Source: JAKVAV01 sp047632755
GTDB lineage: Bacteria > Bacteroidota > Bacteroidia > Flavobacteriales_D > Cryomorphaceae
Direction: 5' to 3'
Length of the DNA stretch: 64,000 nucleotides
Assembly (NCBI GenBank): GCA_047632755.1
Contig: JBLIDT010000007.1
Coordinates: 1 to 64,000, forward strand
Of this stretch, positions 1 through 7,967 are shown in pieces. Below the pieces are notes generated by a model that saw nothing but the letters and a program-made list of their open reading frames with translations, ran no database searches and was not told the origin of the DNA. The translations under genes were made by a program, and so were the position numbers. Every line of letters starts with the position of its first letter. Position 1 is the stretch's first letter.

Positions 1-370
1 TTATTCTTTCGTTCGCTTAAAGATTGCCAAAAGAATCGAATTAAAAAAGAAGACCTACTGAGTTTTTCTTTCGGAGGGGAGAGTAATTCATTGTTTGTCA
101 GGAGTTAATGGGGTAGTTTTTTCAGCTGGTTAGAATGCTGTGATTTTGTTAATGCTATTATTGGCTTGACCTACCGATAATGAGTCGGCTTTGGGCATTG
201 GTTTTCGGCTATTGACTGATAGTATGTAGCATGGCAACGGGTAGTGCTGAGCTGAAAATTGAGGCGTAAATCTATCTTTCGCTGTATTGGTCAAAGTCCT
301 ATTTTACCTGCACGCGACCCCTCATCCCAATACTCAATACAAAATACCCTATACTATTTTCAACTTTCGT
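1..370. other. Left-edge stretch with no supported gene
   Basis: No frame on either strand gives a recognisable protein. A 35-codon open frame runs in from the left edge on the plus strand and stops at 106-108; it could be the C-terminus of a gene lying mostly outside the window, but its residues match nothing I know. The rest is rich in stop codons in all frames and reads as non-coding DNA. A promoter-like TATCTTTCG at about 271-279 has no convincing partner box. Confidence 0.5.
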
Positions 371-400
371 TTTGCCATAAGCACAAAAAGAGTATTTTTG
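371..400 (+). promoter_or_regulatory. Bacteroidota-type promoter of rpmH
   Basis: TTTG at 371-374 is followed after 18 nt by TATTTTTG at 393-400, matching the Bacteroidota housekeeping sigma consensus (TTTG ... TAnnTTTG). It lies 44 nt upstream of the rpmH start, so transcription should begin near 405. A perfect dyad starts at that point (see 405-419). Confidence 0.6.
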
Positions 401-404
401 CAGT

Positions 405-419
405 CCGTTTTTAAAACGG
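405..419. repeat. Perfect 7-bp dyad at the predicted rpmH transcription start
   Basis: CCGTTTT at 405-411 and AAAACGG at 413-419 are exact reverse complements around a single T. It begins 5 nt after the -7 box of the rpmH promoter, so it could be an operator or a very 5' mRNA structure. The function is inferred from position only. Confidence 0.5.
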
Positions 420-444
420 TAAAGACTTTTGAATATCCATTGCC

Positions 445-603
445 ATGAAAAGAACATTCCAACCATCGAATAGAAAGCGTCGCAACAAGCACGGGTTTCG
501 CTCACGCATGGCCTCTGCAAGTGGTCGTAAAGTTTTAGCAGAGCGACGTAGAAAAGGACGCAAGCGTCTTAGCGTTTCTGACGACAAGCTGCACAAGCGA
601 TAA
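445..603 (+). CDS. rpmH: 50S ribosomal protein L34
   Basis: This is a 52-residue, very basic protein starting MKRTFQPSNRKRRNKHGF, the near-invariant start of bacterial L34, followed by the RMAS-(A)-SGR-x-VLAxRRxKGRK core. L34 is a late-assembling protein of the large ribosomal subunit that contacts 23S rRNA. The length is normal for Bacteroidota. It has its own promoter (371-400) and a strong terminator just downstream (633-666), so it looks monocistronic. In many bacteria rpmH sits next to dnaA or rnpA; neither is visible here. Confidence 0.97.
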   Translation: MKRTFQPSNRKRRNKHGFRSRMASASGRKVLAERRRKGRKRLSVSDDKLHKR

Positions 604-632
604 TAACCTTTCGCTTCAAACATATTTTTTTT

Positions 633-666
633 CCGCCGCTGCATTTATTGCAGTGGCGGTTTTTTT
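633..666 (+). terminator. Rho-independent terminator of rpmH
   Basis: An 11-bp stem (633-643 with 649-659, one G-T pair) closes a 5-nt loop and is followed by seven T residues (660-666). The hairpin overlaps the last codons and stop of the opposing hydrolase gene. On the minus strand it is followed by A residues, so it should work only for rpmH. Confidence 0.85.
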
Positions 667-1523
667 GTTTCCGCATCCTTCGGTAGCTGCATTAGGCTTT
701 CTTTATTAATAAGTGCCGCATTGGCCGCAGTCATTACAATGTGTCCAGACTTTAAAGTGTGAATTTTTATGTCGGGATTGGCCTTTTTGAATTTCTGGAC
801 ATTCTTTTCGGGAATGATTTTGTCGTAAAGTCCAAAGAAGATATCGGCAGTGATTTCATTCTCTCTCATACCATTGCTTAGGCTGTCAAAATCGGGCTCG
901 ATTTTTCTTAAAAAAGTCCAGACAGAATAAACTTGCTGCTGCATTTCACGGGTCTTGATTTGCACAATAACAAAACTTCGTAGCTTCTCACTGATGGCTT
1001 TCGCCCGATAAAGTCCATTGATGATCCAGTAAAACGGGGCATTGTGTTTGATAAAAATCCGAAATGCCACCCGGCCTAGAGCGTAATGACTCAAGAGAGC
1101 GTACCAGCGATTCACTATTAAGCCATCTGGAGCAAAGAGGTAAAGTGCTTCGATTCGATTGGGCATTACTTCGGCAATGCACATGCATATTCTCCCGCCC
1201 AAACTATAGCCCATGAGTGAGGCACTGCTGAGGTTTTCGTGAACTAGAAAAGCTTCAAAAAGTTCCTTCAGCTCAAGTTTTGATAAGGGTTTTCCATCGG
1301 GTGAACGCCCACTGATATCACTCTCTCCATGAAAGAAAATGTCAAAGGCATAGATCTTAAAAGTCTGCTGAAACGGACGAGTGAAGCGAATGAAATCTTT
1401 GTGGTTTCTGCCGAAACCATGAAAGGCCAGAAGTGGTTGATTTCCATCACCCCATACGGCATAATTCAGGCGGATTTCACCATGTGTAAATAACTTCTCT
1501 TGAACTGTTGCTTTGTATTCCAC
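645..1523 (-). CDS. Alpha/beta-fold hydrolase
   Basis: The 292-residue protein has the alpha/beta hydrolase layout: an oxyanion HGFG motif at 35-38, the nucleophile elbow GYSLGG at 105-110 (Ser107), an acid in GLYDKIIPE (Asp234) and a C-terminal His261 in SGHIVM. There is no signal peptide, so it should be cytosolic. The start is a GTG at 1521-1523; no better start lies nearby. It is divergent from carB. The substrate cannot be read from sequence; the family includes esterases, lactonases and C-C hydrolases. Confidence 0.85.
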   Translation of the reverse strand: MEYKATVQEKLFTHGEIRLNYAVWGDGNQPLLAFHGFGRNHKDFIRFTRPFQQTFKIYAFDIFFHGESDISGRSPDGKPLSKLELKELFEAFLVHENLSSASLMGYSLGGRICMCIAEVMPNRIEALYLFAPDGLIVNRWYALLSHYALGRVAFRIFIKHNAPFYWIINGLYRAKAISEKLRSFVIVQIKTREMQQQVYSVWTFLRKIEPDFDSLSNGMRENEITADIFFGLYDKIIPEKNVQKFKKANPDIKIHTLKSGHIVMTAANAALINKESLMQLPKDAETKKPPLQ

Positions 1524-1543
1524 TTAGGAAGGAAAAATTCAAT

Positions 1544-1578
1544 TACTTTCGCTGCCTAAATGAAGCAAAATTTAGGCA
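1544..1578 (+). promoter_or_regulatory. Promoter-like box and perfect 9-bp dyad in the carB leader
   Basis: TACTTTCG at 1544-1551 resembles the -7 box used in this genome. One nucleotide later an exact dyad begins: TGCCTAAAT (1553-1561), 8-nt spacer, ATTTAGGCA (1570-1578). It sits where transcription should start, about 77 nt before the carB ATG and 30 nt beyond the divergent hydrolase start codon. It could be an operator for a dimeric regulator, or a hairpin at the extreme 5' end of the mRNA. No matching -33 box is obvious. Confidence 0.45.
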
Positions 1579-1654
1579 CATCGACGTATTCTCTTCGCCC
1601 TATCGACGCTTTTTTTCCAAACTTTTTCTTCCCACCTCCTTTAAAACCATCATT

Positions 1655-4471
1655 ATGCCTAGAGATAGAAGCATACGATCCGTCCTGATTATCGGTAGCG
1701 GCCCAATAGTAATCGGCCAAGCATGTGAGTTTGATTACGCAGGTTCGCAGGCTTCGCGCTCATTGCGCGAAGAAGGAATCGAGGTTACCCTGATCAACTC
1801 CAATCCAGCTACCATTATGACCGATTCGGTGGTGGCTGACAATATTTACCTCAAGCCATTGGAGCCGGAATCAATTGAGGAGATTCTCGAAAAGCACAAT
1901 ATCGATGCGGTTCTTCCCACTATGGGTGGGCAAACTGCTCTAAACCTTGCTATCAAATGTGATGAGTTGGGACTTTGGGAGCGCTTTGGGGTGAAAATGA
2001 TCGGGGTTGATATCAACGCCATCGACGTTACTGAAAACCGCGAGGCCTTTAGGAAATTGATGTTATCCATCGATATTCCAATGGCACCTCAGGCTACTGC
2101 CAATTCTTTTCTAGAAGGAAAAGAAATCGCGCAAAGATTTGGTTTTCCACTTTGCATTCGCTCCAGCTACACCTTGGGTGGGGCAGGAGCAGGAATCGTT
2201 CATCAGCAGAAAGACTTTGATACTCTTTTAACCCGAGCACTGCATGTCTCTCCAATCCACGAGGTGATGATTGACAAAGCCCTTCTCGGATGGAAGGAGT
2301 TTGAGTTGGAGCTTTTGCGCGATGCCAATGACAATGTGGTCATCATCTGTAGCGTAGAAAACATGGATCCGATGGGAATCCACACGGGAGATAGCATTAC
2401 CGTGGCACCAGCCATGACACTCAGCGACCGAACGTATCAACGAATGCGCGATATGGCATTTAAGATGATGCGCTCTATCGGGAATTTTGCGGGAGGTTGC
2501 AACGTGCAATTTGCCGTAAGCCCAGATGAGAAGGAAGATATCATTGCCATTGAAATCAACCCGAGGGTATCGAGATCTTCGGCCTTGGCTTCTAAGGCAA
2601 CTGGTTATCCCATCGCAAAGGTTGCGGCTAAGCTTGCAATTGGGTACCACTTAGATGAGTTGAAAAACCAGATTACCAAAACCACCTCGGCCTTTTTTGA
2701 GCCTACACTCGATTACGTTATCGTAAAGATTCCACGTTGGAATTTCGATAAGTTTAAAGGTGCTGACCGCGAACTGGGTCTTCAAATGAAATCCGTTGGA
2801 GAAGTGATGGGAATCGGTAGAAGTTTCCAAGAAGCACTTCAGAAAGCTTGCCAGTCGCTGGAAATAAAGCGAAATGGTTTGGGAGCCGATGGACGCGAAT
2901 TGAAGGATCAGAATGAGATTCTACACAGTTTGGAGCACCCGAGCTGGAATAGACTCTTCCATATCTACGATGCGATAAAGCTGGGTATTCCATTTAAGAC
3001 GATCCACGAAAAGACGAGGATTGATTACTGGTTCTTGAAGCAAATTGAAGATTTGATTTTGCTTGAGGATAAGATTGAAAAACATACCGTTGATTCTCTT
3101 CCTAGAGAGCTTCTTTTTGAGTCAAAGCAAAAAGGATATGCCGACCGTCAAGTCGCGCACCTTTTGCGTTGCTTGGAAAGTGAAGTTTTCAATAAGCGAA
3201 ATGAAATGGGTATCAACCGTGTTTACAAAATCGTTGATACGTGCGCCGCTGAATTTGAAGCGAAGACTCCTTATTACTACAGCACCTTTGAAGGCGAGAA
3301 TGAATCGGAAGTAAGCGATCGCAAGAAGATTGTGGTTCTTGGATCGGGGCCCAATCGTATCGGTCAAGGGATCGAATTCGACTACTGCTGCGTGCACGGG
3401 GTCATGGCTGCAAAAGAATGTGGTTACGAAACCATCATGATCAACTGCAACCCTGAGACTGTTTCCACCGATTTTGACACGGCCGACAAGCTCTATTTCG
3501 AGCCTGTTTTTTGGGAGCACATCTACGATATCATTTTGCATGAAAAACCCGAAGGCGTCATCGTACAGCTTGGTGGGCAGACTGCATTAAAATTGGCTGA
3601 AAAGCTGAGCCGTTACGGTATTAAAGTGATCGGCACCAGCTATGAAGCATTGGATTTGGCCGAAGACCGTGGGAGCTTTTCTACTCTTTTGAAAGAGAAC
3701 AACGTTCCTTACCCTGAATTCGGAGTCGTAGACAATGCCGAGCAATCGCTTGAATTGGCTGATGATCTTGGCTTTCCACTTTTGGTTCGGCCTTCTTATG
3801 TTTTGGGTGGCCAGCAAATGAAAATTGTCATCAATAAGGAAGACCTGGAGACACATGTCGTGAATATTCTAAGGGATATGCCTGGCAATAAGATTCTTCT
3901 CGACCACTTTTTAAGTGATGCCATCGAAGCTGAGGCAGACGCTATCTGCGATGGTGAGAATGTATACATCATTGGTGTGATGCAACACATTGAACCTGCT
4001 GGGATTCACTCGGGTGATTCTTATGCCGTTTTGCCGCCCTACAACTTGGGTGACTTGATCATTGAGCAAATCGAAACGATTACCAAAAAAATCGCCATTG
4101 CCCTCCATACCGTTGGGTTGATCAATATCCAATTTGCCATCAAGGACGATGTAGTTTATGTGATTGAAGCCAATCCACGTGCATCTCGAACGGTTCCATT
4201 TATTGCGAAAGCATACGACGAACCCTATGTGAATTACGCCACTAAGGTGATGCTGGGTGAGAAGAAGGTGACTGATTTTGACTTCAAGCCAAAAAAGGGA
4301 GGATATGCAATTAAGATCCCTGTTTTCTCTTTCGAGAAATTCCCGAATGTGAATAAGGAGTTGGGCCCCGAGATGAAGTCTACGGGAGAAGCGATTCGTT
4401 TTATCGATACGCTGACAGATCCATTTTTTAGAAAAATATACAGCGAACGAAACCTATACCTGAGTCGCTAA
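1655..4471 (+). CDS. carB: Carbamoyl-phosphate synthase large subunit, lacking the regulatory domain
   Basis: CarB makes carbamoyl phosphate from bicarbonate, ammonia (delivered by CarA) and two ATP, feeding pyrimidine and arginine synthesis. The 938-residue protein shows the internal duplication of the family: an N-terminal half starting GSGPIVIGQACEFDYAG (14-30) and a second half starting GSGPNRIGQGIEFDY (about 563), each with an ATP-grasp fold. I start it at 1655 (MPRDRSIRS), which matches the usual N-terminus; the frame is open further upstream but that part is leader. The protein stops just after the second ATP-grasp region (LGPEMKSTGEAI is about 30 residues from the end). The C-terminal MGS-like domain of about 130 residues, which binds UMP, IMP and ornithine in E. 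coli CarB (1073 residues), is absent. No carA is in the window. Confidence 0.95.
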   Translation: MPRDRSIRSVLIIGSGPIVIGQACEFDYAGSQASRSLREEGIEVTLINSNPATIMTDSVVADNIYLKPLEPESIEEILEKHNIDAVLPTMGGQTALNLAIKCDELGLWERFGVKMIGVDINAIDVTENREAFRKLMLSIDIPMAPQATANSFLEGKEIAQRFGFPLCIRSSYTLGGAGAGIVHQQKDFDTLLTRALHVSPIHEVMIDKALLGWKEFELELLRDANDNVVIICSVENMDPMGIHTGDSITVAPAMTLSDRTYQRMRDMAFKMMRSIGNFAGGCNVQFAVSPDEKEDIIAIEINPRVSRSSALASKATGYPIAKVAAKLAIGYHLDELKNQITKTTSAFFEPTLDYVIVKIPRWNFDKFKGADRELGLQMKSVGEVMGIGRSFQEALQKACQSLEIKRNGLGADGRELKDQNEILHSLEHPSWNRLFHIYDAIKLGIPFKTIHEKTRIDYWFLKQIEDLILLEDKIEKHTVDSLPRELLFESKQKGYADRQVAHLLRCLESEVFNKRNEMGINRVYKIVDTCAAEFEAKTPYYYSTFEGENESEVSDRKKIVVLGSGPNRIGQGIEFDYCCVHGVMAAKECGYETIMINCNPETVSTDFDTADKLYFEPVFWEHIYDIILHEKPEGVIVQLGGQTALKLAEKLSRYGIKVIGTSYEALDLAEDRGSFSTLLKENNVPYPEFGVVDNAEQSLELADDLGFPLLVRPSYVLGGQQMKIVINKEDLETHVVNILRDMPGNKILLDHFLSDAIEAEADAICDGENVYIIGVMQHIEPAGIHSGDSYAVLPPYNLGDLIIEQIETITKKIAIALHTVGLINIQFAIKDDVVYVIEANPRASRTVPFIAKAYDEPYVNYATKVMLGEKKVTDFDFKPKKGGYAIKIPVFSFEKFPNVNKELGPEMKSTGEAIRFIDTLTDPFFRKIYSERNLYLSR

Positions 4472-4482
4472 GCGAATCTCTA

Positions 4483-4490
4483 TATCTTTG
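4483..4490 (+). promoter_or_regulatory. -7 promoter box upstream of the DUF4834 gene
   Basis: TATCTTTG matches TAnnTTTG and ends 8 nt before the ATG at 4499. No TTTG is seen at the expected distance upstream, so the call rests on one box. If used, the mRNA leader would be almost absent. Confidence 0.35.
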
Positions 4491-4498
4491 AGAACGAC

Positions 4499-4732
4499 AT
4501 GAGATTGATCCTGATCATTTTGGCCATTTACTTTATTGTCCGCTTTCTGGGGAGACTTCTCATGCCTATTATGAATAAGAACAAATCCTCTGGCCGCCCT
4601 GACTCTTCACAAAGTGGGACTGATAGTCGAAGTGAAGGAGATGTGACCATCGAGTATACCGACAAGAATAAAAAGAACAGGAGAGGAGATTCCGGAGAGG
4701 GAGATTACGTCGATTTTGAAGAACTGGATTAA
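4499..4732 (+). CDS. DUF4834-like small membrane protein
   Basis: A 77-residue protein with one N-terminal hydrophobic segment (about 2-22, LILIILAIYFIVRFLGRLL) followed by a charged, low-complexity tail rich in Ser, Asp, Lys and Glu that ends in VDFEELD. This layout fits DUF4834, a small Bacteroidota family of unknown function; the assignment is from memory of the family. It starts 27 nt after carB and ends 2 nt before the YfhO-like gene, so it probably heads that transcript. Confidence 0.6.
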   Translation: MRLILIILAIYFIVRFLGRLLMPIMNKNKSSGRPDSSQSGTDSRSEGDVTIEYTDKNKKNRRGDSGEGDYVDFEELD

Positions 4733-4734
4733 TT

Positions 4735-7434
4735 ATGAAGCACCCATTTGTAAAGAGATTTATACCTCACCTTATAGTTATACTTTCTTTTCTGGCGATC
4801 AGCGCCGTTTATTTTTATCCGGCTTTTGACGGGTATAAGTTGAACCAAAGCGATGTGACCACTTTCCGTGGAATGGCTCAAGAAATCATTGAGTACCGAA
4901 GAATGTATGGAGAGGATCCACTTTGGACAAACTCCATGTTTGGAGGAATGCCAGCCTATCAAATTTCGGTTCAGCATGGAAACGACATCATTTCAATTAT
5001 TGATGATGTGGTAACACTGGGTCTTCCGAGGCCCGCCAGTTACCTATTTCTTTACTTACTAGGTTTTTATATTCTGATGATTTCGCTGCGAGTCAAACCC
5101 GCCATGGCAGCAATAGGTGCGGTCGCGTTTGCTTTTTCCAGCTATTACTTCATCATTTTAGAAGCGGGACACAATACAAAAGCCCATGCCATCGGATACA
5201 TGGCTCCCGTTCTAGCGGGTATTATTTGGGCATATAGGGGTAAGTTTTTATTTGGCGGCGCTGTAGCGGCGCTCTTTTTGTCTTTGGAGATCGATGCGAA
5301 TCATGTGCAGATCACCTATTACCTCAGCTTTCTAGTGCTTTTTATGATTTTTGTTTTTGCCTTCAGAGCATTCCGACAGCAAAAGATCAATGAGTTTATG
5401 AAAGCCTCTACGGTATTGCTAATTGCAGCCGTCTTAGGGGTTACAGCCAATCTAAATAACCTATGGCCTACCTATGAGTATGGGGAGTATTCCATAAGGG
5501 GAGCCACGGAACTTACGATTACTCCCGACGGGAGCTCTAATGAAGCCAATACCACTAAAGGTTTGGATCGCGATTATGTGACCCAGTGGAGCTATGGAAT
5601 AAAGGAAACGTTTACCATGTTGGTTCCGAATCTAATGGGAGGCGAATCAGGTGCTTTAATTGATCAAAATACTCAAAAAGAAAACCCTGAACTGTATCGA
5701 GAAATAGCACAAGGTTATCAGGATACTCAGGTTTTCCCAAATTCTTATTGGGGCGATCAGCCCTTTACCAGTGGCCCAGTATACTTCGGCGCGACAATCT
5801 TTCTTCTCTTTCTGTTGGGATTGGTATTTGTCAGGAATAGGTTGAAATGGGCACTTCTCGCTACGGTGATTCTCACTATTGCACTAGCATGGGGAAAGAA
5901 CTTCATGGGACTTACCGATTTTTTTCTCGATTTCGTGCCTGGCTACAACAAGTTTCGAGCAGTTACCATATTGCTATCGATAACGGGGCTCGTCTTCCCC
6001 ATACTGGGTTTCATATTCATGCGACGCCTTCGGCTGAAGCCTGAAACAATTGCTGCAAAGCCAAAACTATTTTTTGGAGTAGCTGGCGGCCTGGCTCTTG
6101 TTTTACTCGCTTTTGCAGTTGCACCTCAGGTATTCTTTAATTTCTTGAGCGCTCAAGAAAATGAGATTTTCAGCAACCTATCTCAAGGTGATGGTGCTGC
6201 GGCAGTCTTGCAATACGTTTCGGCGCTGCAAGAGGCGAGAGCAGATCTTCTGGTATCTGATGCCATGCGTTCATTGATTTTGGTTCTCTTCACTGGAGCT
6301 GTTGTTTGGCTATTTGCCAAAGGAAAAGTGAATGAGAAAGTTTTGCTGGTGTCAATGGCGGTTTTGGTAATTGGTGATTTGTGGCCTGTAGCGAAGCGTT
6401 ATGTCAACAATGAAAAAGACAAAGGTCGCTACATAGCGTGGCAGCCTGAAGAGGCTACAGCCGCGGCATATCCTGTAGCCACTGCTGACAATTACATCTT
6501 GGAACGCGAGATGGCAATGAACCCTCGTGTGGGAGATGCAGTTTCTACAGCTGTGCAAGACTTTCGCAATGAAGCGAAAAAGGATATTTCTAGGAGAGCG
6601 AGTCAAGAAGAGATCAATAATGTGAAGTTTGCGGCTCTGCGATTCAGCACAGATTACCGCGTCTTAAATCTCAATGGCCCCTTCCTGGAATCCAGAACTT
6701 CTTACTTCCATAATTCGGTAGGTGGCTACCACGGCGCCAAATTGAAGCGTATTCAGGAGCTCTATGATTTCCACATTTCAAAAGAAATAGCCTCCTTGGG
6801 CGCTGCCCTTCAGGGCTCACCAGACATGAATGCAGTGGATCGAGCCATTGAGTTAATGGATGTGGTAAACATGCTCAACACGAAATACATTGTCTACAAC
6901 CCTGAAGCAGCACCCTTTGAAAATCAATATGCCTATGGGCCTGCTTGGTTCGTTGAGTATATCCAGTCTGCTGAAAATGCCAACGAGGAAATTTTGGCTT
7001 TGGACGACCTAGATCTGAGATCTGAGGCGGTCGTTCATACTGATTTTAGTGAAATGGTAGAAGGTTTTAACTTTCAAGAATCAGCTGATGCAGTGATAGC
7101 GGTCGAGGAGCATTTGCCAAACTACATCAGCTATATCTACGATTCCCCCGTTTCACAAGCAGTGGTTTTTTCTGAGATTTATTATCCTGGAGGCTGGAAT
7201 GCTTATTTGGATGGCGCGCGAGTAGATCACTTTCGTGCGAACTACGCCCTTCGCGGGATGATCATTCCCGAAGGCAGTCATAAAATTGAATTCAAATTTG
7301 AGCCTGAAAGCTATGCGCAGGCTTCCTTAATCAGCACTGGTGCAGGACTGATTGTATTCTTCCTCTTCTTGTTTGCGCTTTACCGCCATTTTAAGATGCC
7401 TGAAGAAGATATTTACGAAGACCTAATGAGCTAA
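4735..7434 (+). CDS. YfhO-family multi-spanning membrane protein
   Basis: The 899-residue protein has a first membrane segment at about 11-29, many further hydrophobic helices up to about residue 545, a long soluble region, and a last membrane helix near 868-887. This matches the Bacteroidota YfhO family, integral membrane proteins related to GT-C lipid-linked-sugar glycosyltransferases; in Firmicutes YfhO homologues glycosylate cell-wall polymers. Asp36 and the early ... TFRGMAQEI ... region lie in the first outer loop where GT-C enzymes place catalytic acids. It is followed after 2 nt by a methyltransferase and two glycosyltransferases, which supports a role in surface glycan assembly at the inner membrane. 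Substrate unknown. Confidence 0.8.
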   Translation: MKHPFVKRFIPHLIVILSFLAISAVYFYPAFDGYKLNQSDVTTFRGMAQEIIEYRRMYGEDPLWTNSMFGGMPAYQISVQHGNDIISIIDDVVTLGLPRPASYLFLYLLGFYILMISLRVKPAMAAIGAVAFAFSSYYFIILEAGHNTKAHAIGYMAPVLAGIIWAYRGKFLFGGAVAALFLSLEIDANHVQITYYLSFLVLFMIFVFAFRAFRQQKINEFMKASTVLLIAAVLGVTANLNNLWPTYEYGEYSIRGATELTITPDGSSNEANTTKGLDRDYVTQWSYGIKETFTMLVPNLMGGESGALIDQNTQKENPELYREIAQGYQDTQVFPNSYWGDQPFTSGPVYFGATIFLLFLLGLVFVRNRLKWALLATVILTIALAWGKNFMGLTDFFLDFVPGYNKFRAVTILLSITGLVFPILGFIFMRRLRLKPETIAAKPKLFFGVAGGLALVLLAFAVAPQVFFNFLSAQENEIFSNLSQGDGAAAVLQYVSALQEARADLLVSDAMRSLILVLFTGAVVWLFAKGKVNEKVLLVSMAVLVIGDLWPVAKRYVNNEKDKGRYIAWQPEEATAAAYPVATADNYILEREMAMNPRVGDAVSTAVQDFRNEAKKDISRRASQEEINNVKFAALRFSTDYRVLNLNGPFLESRTSYFHNSVGGYHGAKLKRIQELYDFHISKEIASLGAALQGSPDMNAVDRAIELMDVVNMLNTKYIVYNPEAAPFENQYAYGPAWFVEYIQSAENANEEILALDDLDLRSEAVVHTDFSEMVEGFNFQESADAVIAVEEHLPNYISYIYDSPVSQAVVFSEIYYPGGWNAYLDGARVDHFRANYALRGMIIPEGSHKIEFKFEPESYAQASLISTGAGLIVFFLFLFALYRHFKMPEEDIYEDLMS

Positions 7435-7436
7435 CT

Positions 7437-7967
7437 ATGCAAGAACGGATAGACAGTACAATTAAATTTCTCAAAGAAACTATCGGGCCCAACAAGCGGA
7501 TTCTTGACTTGGGAATTCCCAATTCTCTTGGGGAAGCCATGAAGGAAGCAGGTTATGATGTAATCAATACAGGTGGTGAAGACTTGGACGTAGATTTTGA
7601 GAAATACCTCAAAATGGATGTTGATTGCGTAACTGCCTTCGAGATTTTCGAGCATATGTTGGCGCCATTTAATATCCTTCGCTTACTAGATGTTCCAAAT
7701 CTGGTAGCTTCTGTGCCGCTCAAGCTTTGGTTTGCATCGGCCTATTGGAGTAAGACTGATCCTTGGGACAGGCACTACCACGAGTTTGAGCCAAAGCAAT
7801 TCGATATGCTTATGGAAAAGTCAGGTTGGGAAATTAATGATTCGGCCAAATGGAAGAATCCCGAGAAGAAAAAGGTAGGTATCCGACCACTTTTGAGGAA
7901 TGTTACCGACCGGTATTATATTGTTCACTGTCAGCGAAAAAGCGGTTATACGCTTCCCTCGAAGTAG
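7437..7967 (+). CDS. Class I SAM-dependent methyltransferase-like protein
   Basis: The 176-residue protein has a motif-I-like segment RILDLGIPNSLGEAM (21-35), an acidic end of strand 2 (GEDLDVDF, 47-54), FEIFEHM (68-74) in the place of the usual EVIEHL, and a late HYHEFEPKQFDML (113-125) typical of the Methyltransf_11/23 group. It is shorter than most family members and motif I lacks the full GxGxG, so SAM binding is likely but not certain. The gene sits between the YfhO-like gene and a GT4 gene with gaps of 2 and 0 nt, pointing to methylation of a sugar or lipid carrier in the same pathway. Confidence 0.65.
   Translation: MQERIDSTIKFLKETIGPNKRILDLGIPNSLGEAMKEAGYDVINTGGEDLDVDFEKYLKMDVDCVTAFEIFEHMLAPFNILRLLDVPNLVASVPLKLWFASAYWSKTDPWDRHYHEFEPKQFDMLMEKSGWEINDSAKWKNPEKKKVGIRPLLRNVTDRYYIVHCQRKSGYTLPSK

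Noticed and set aside
1..108. A 35-codon open frame at the left edge that could be the end of a gene
   Set aside because: The length is compatible with chance and the residues match nothing I know; it would need sequence to the left.
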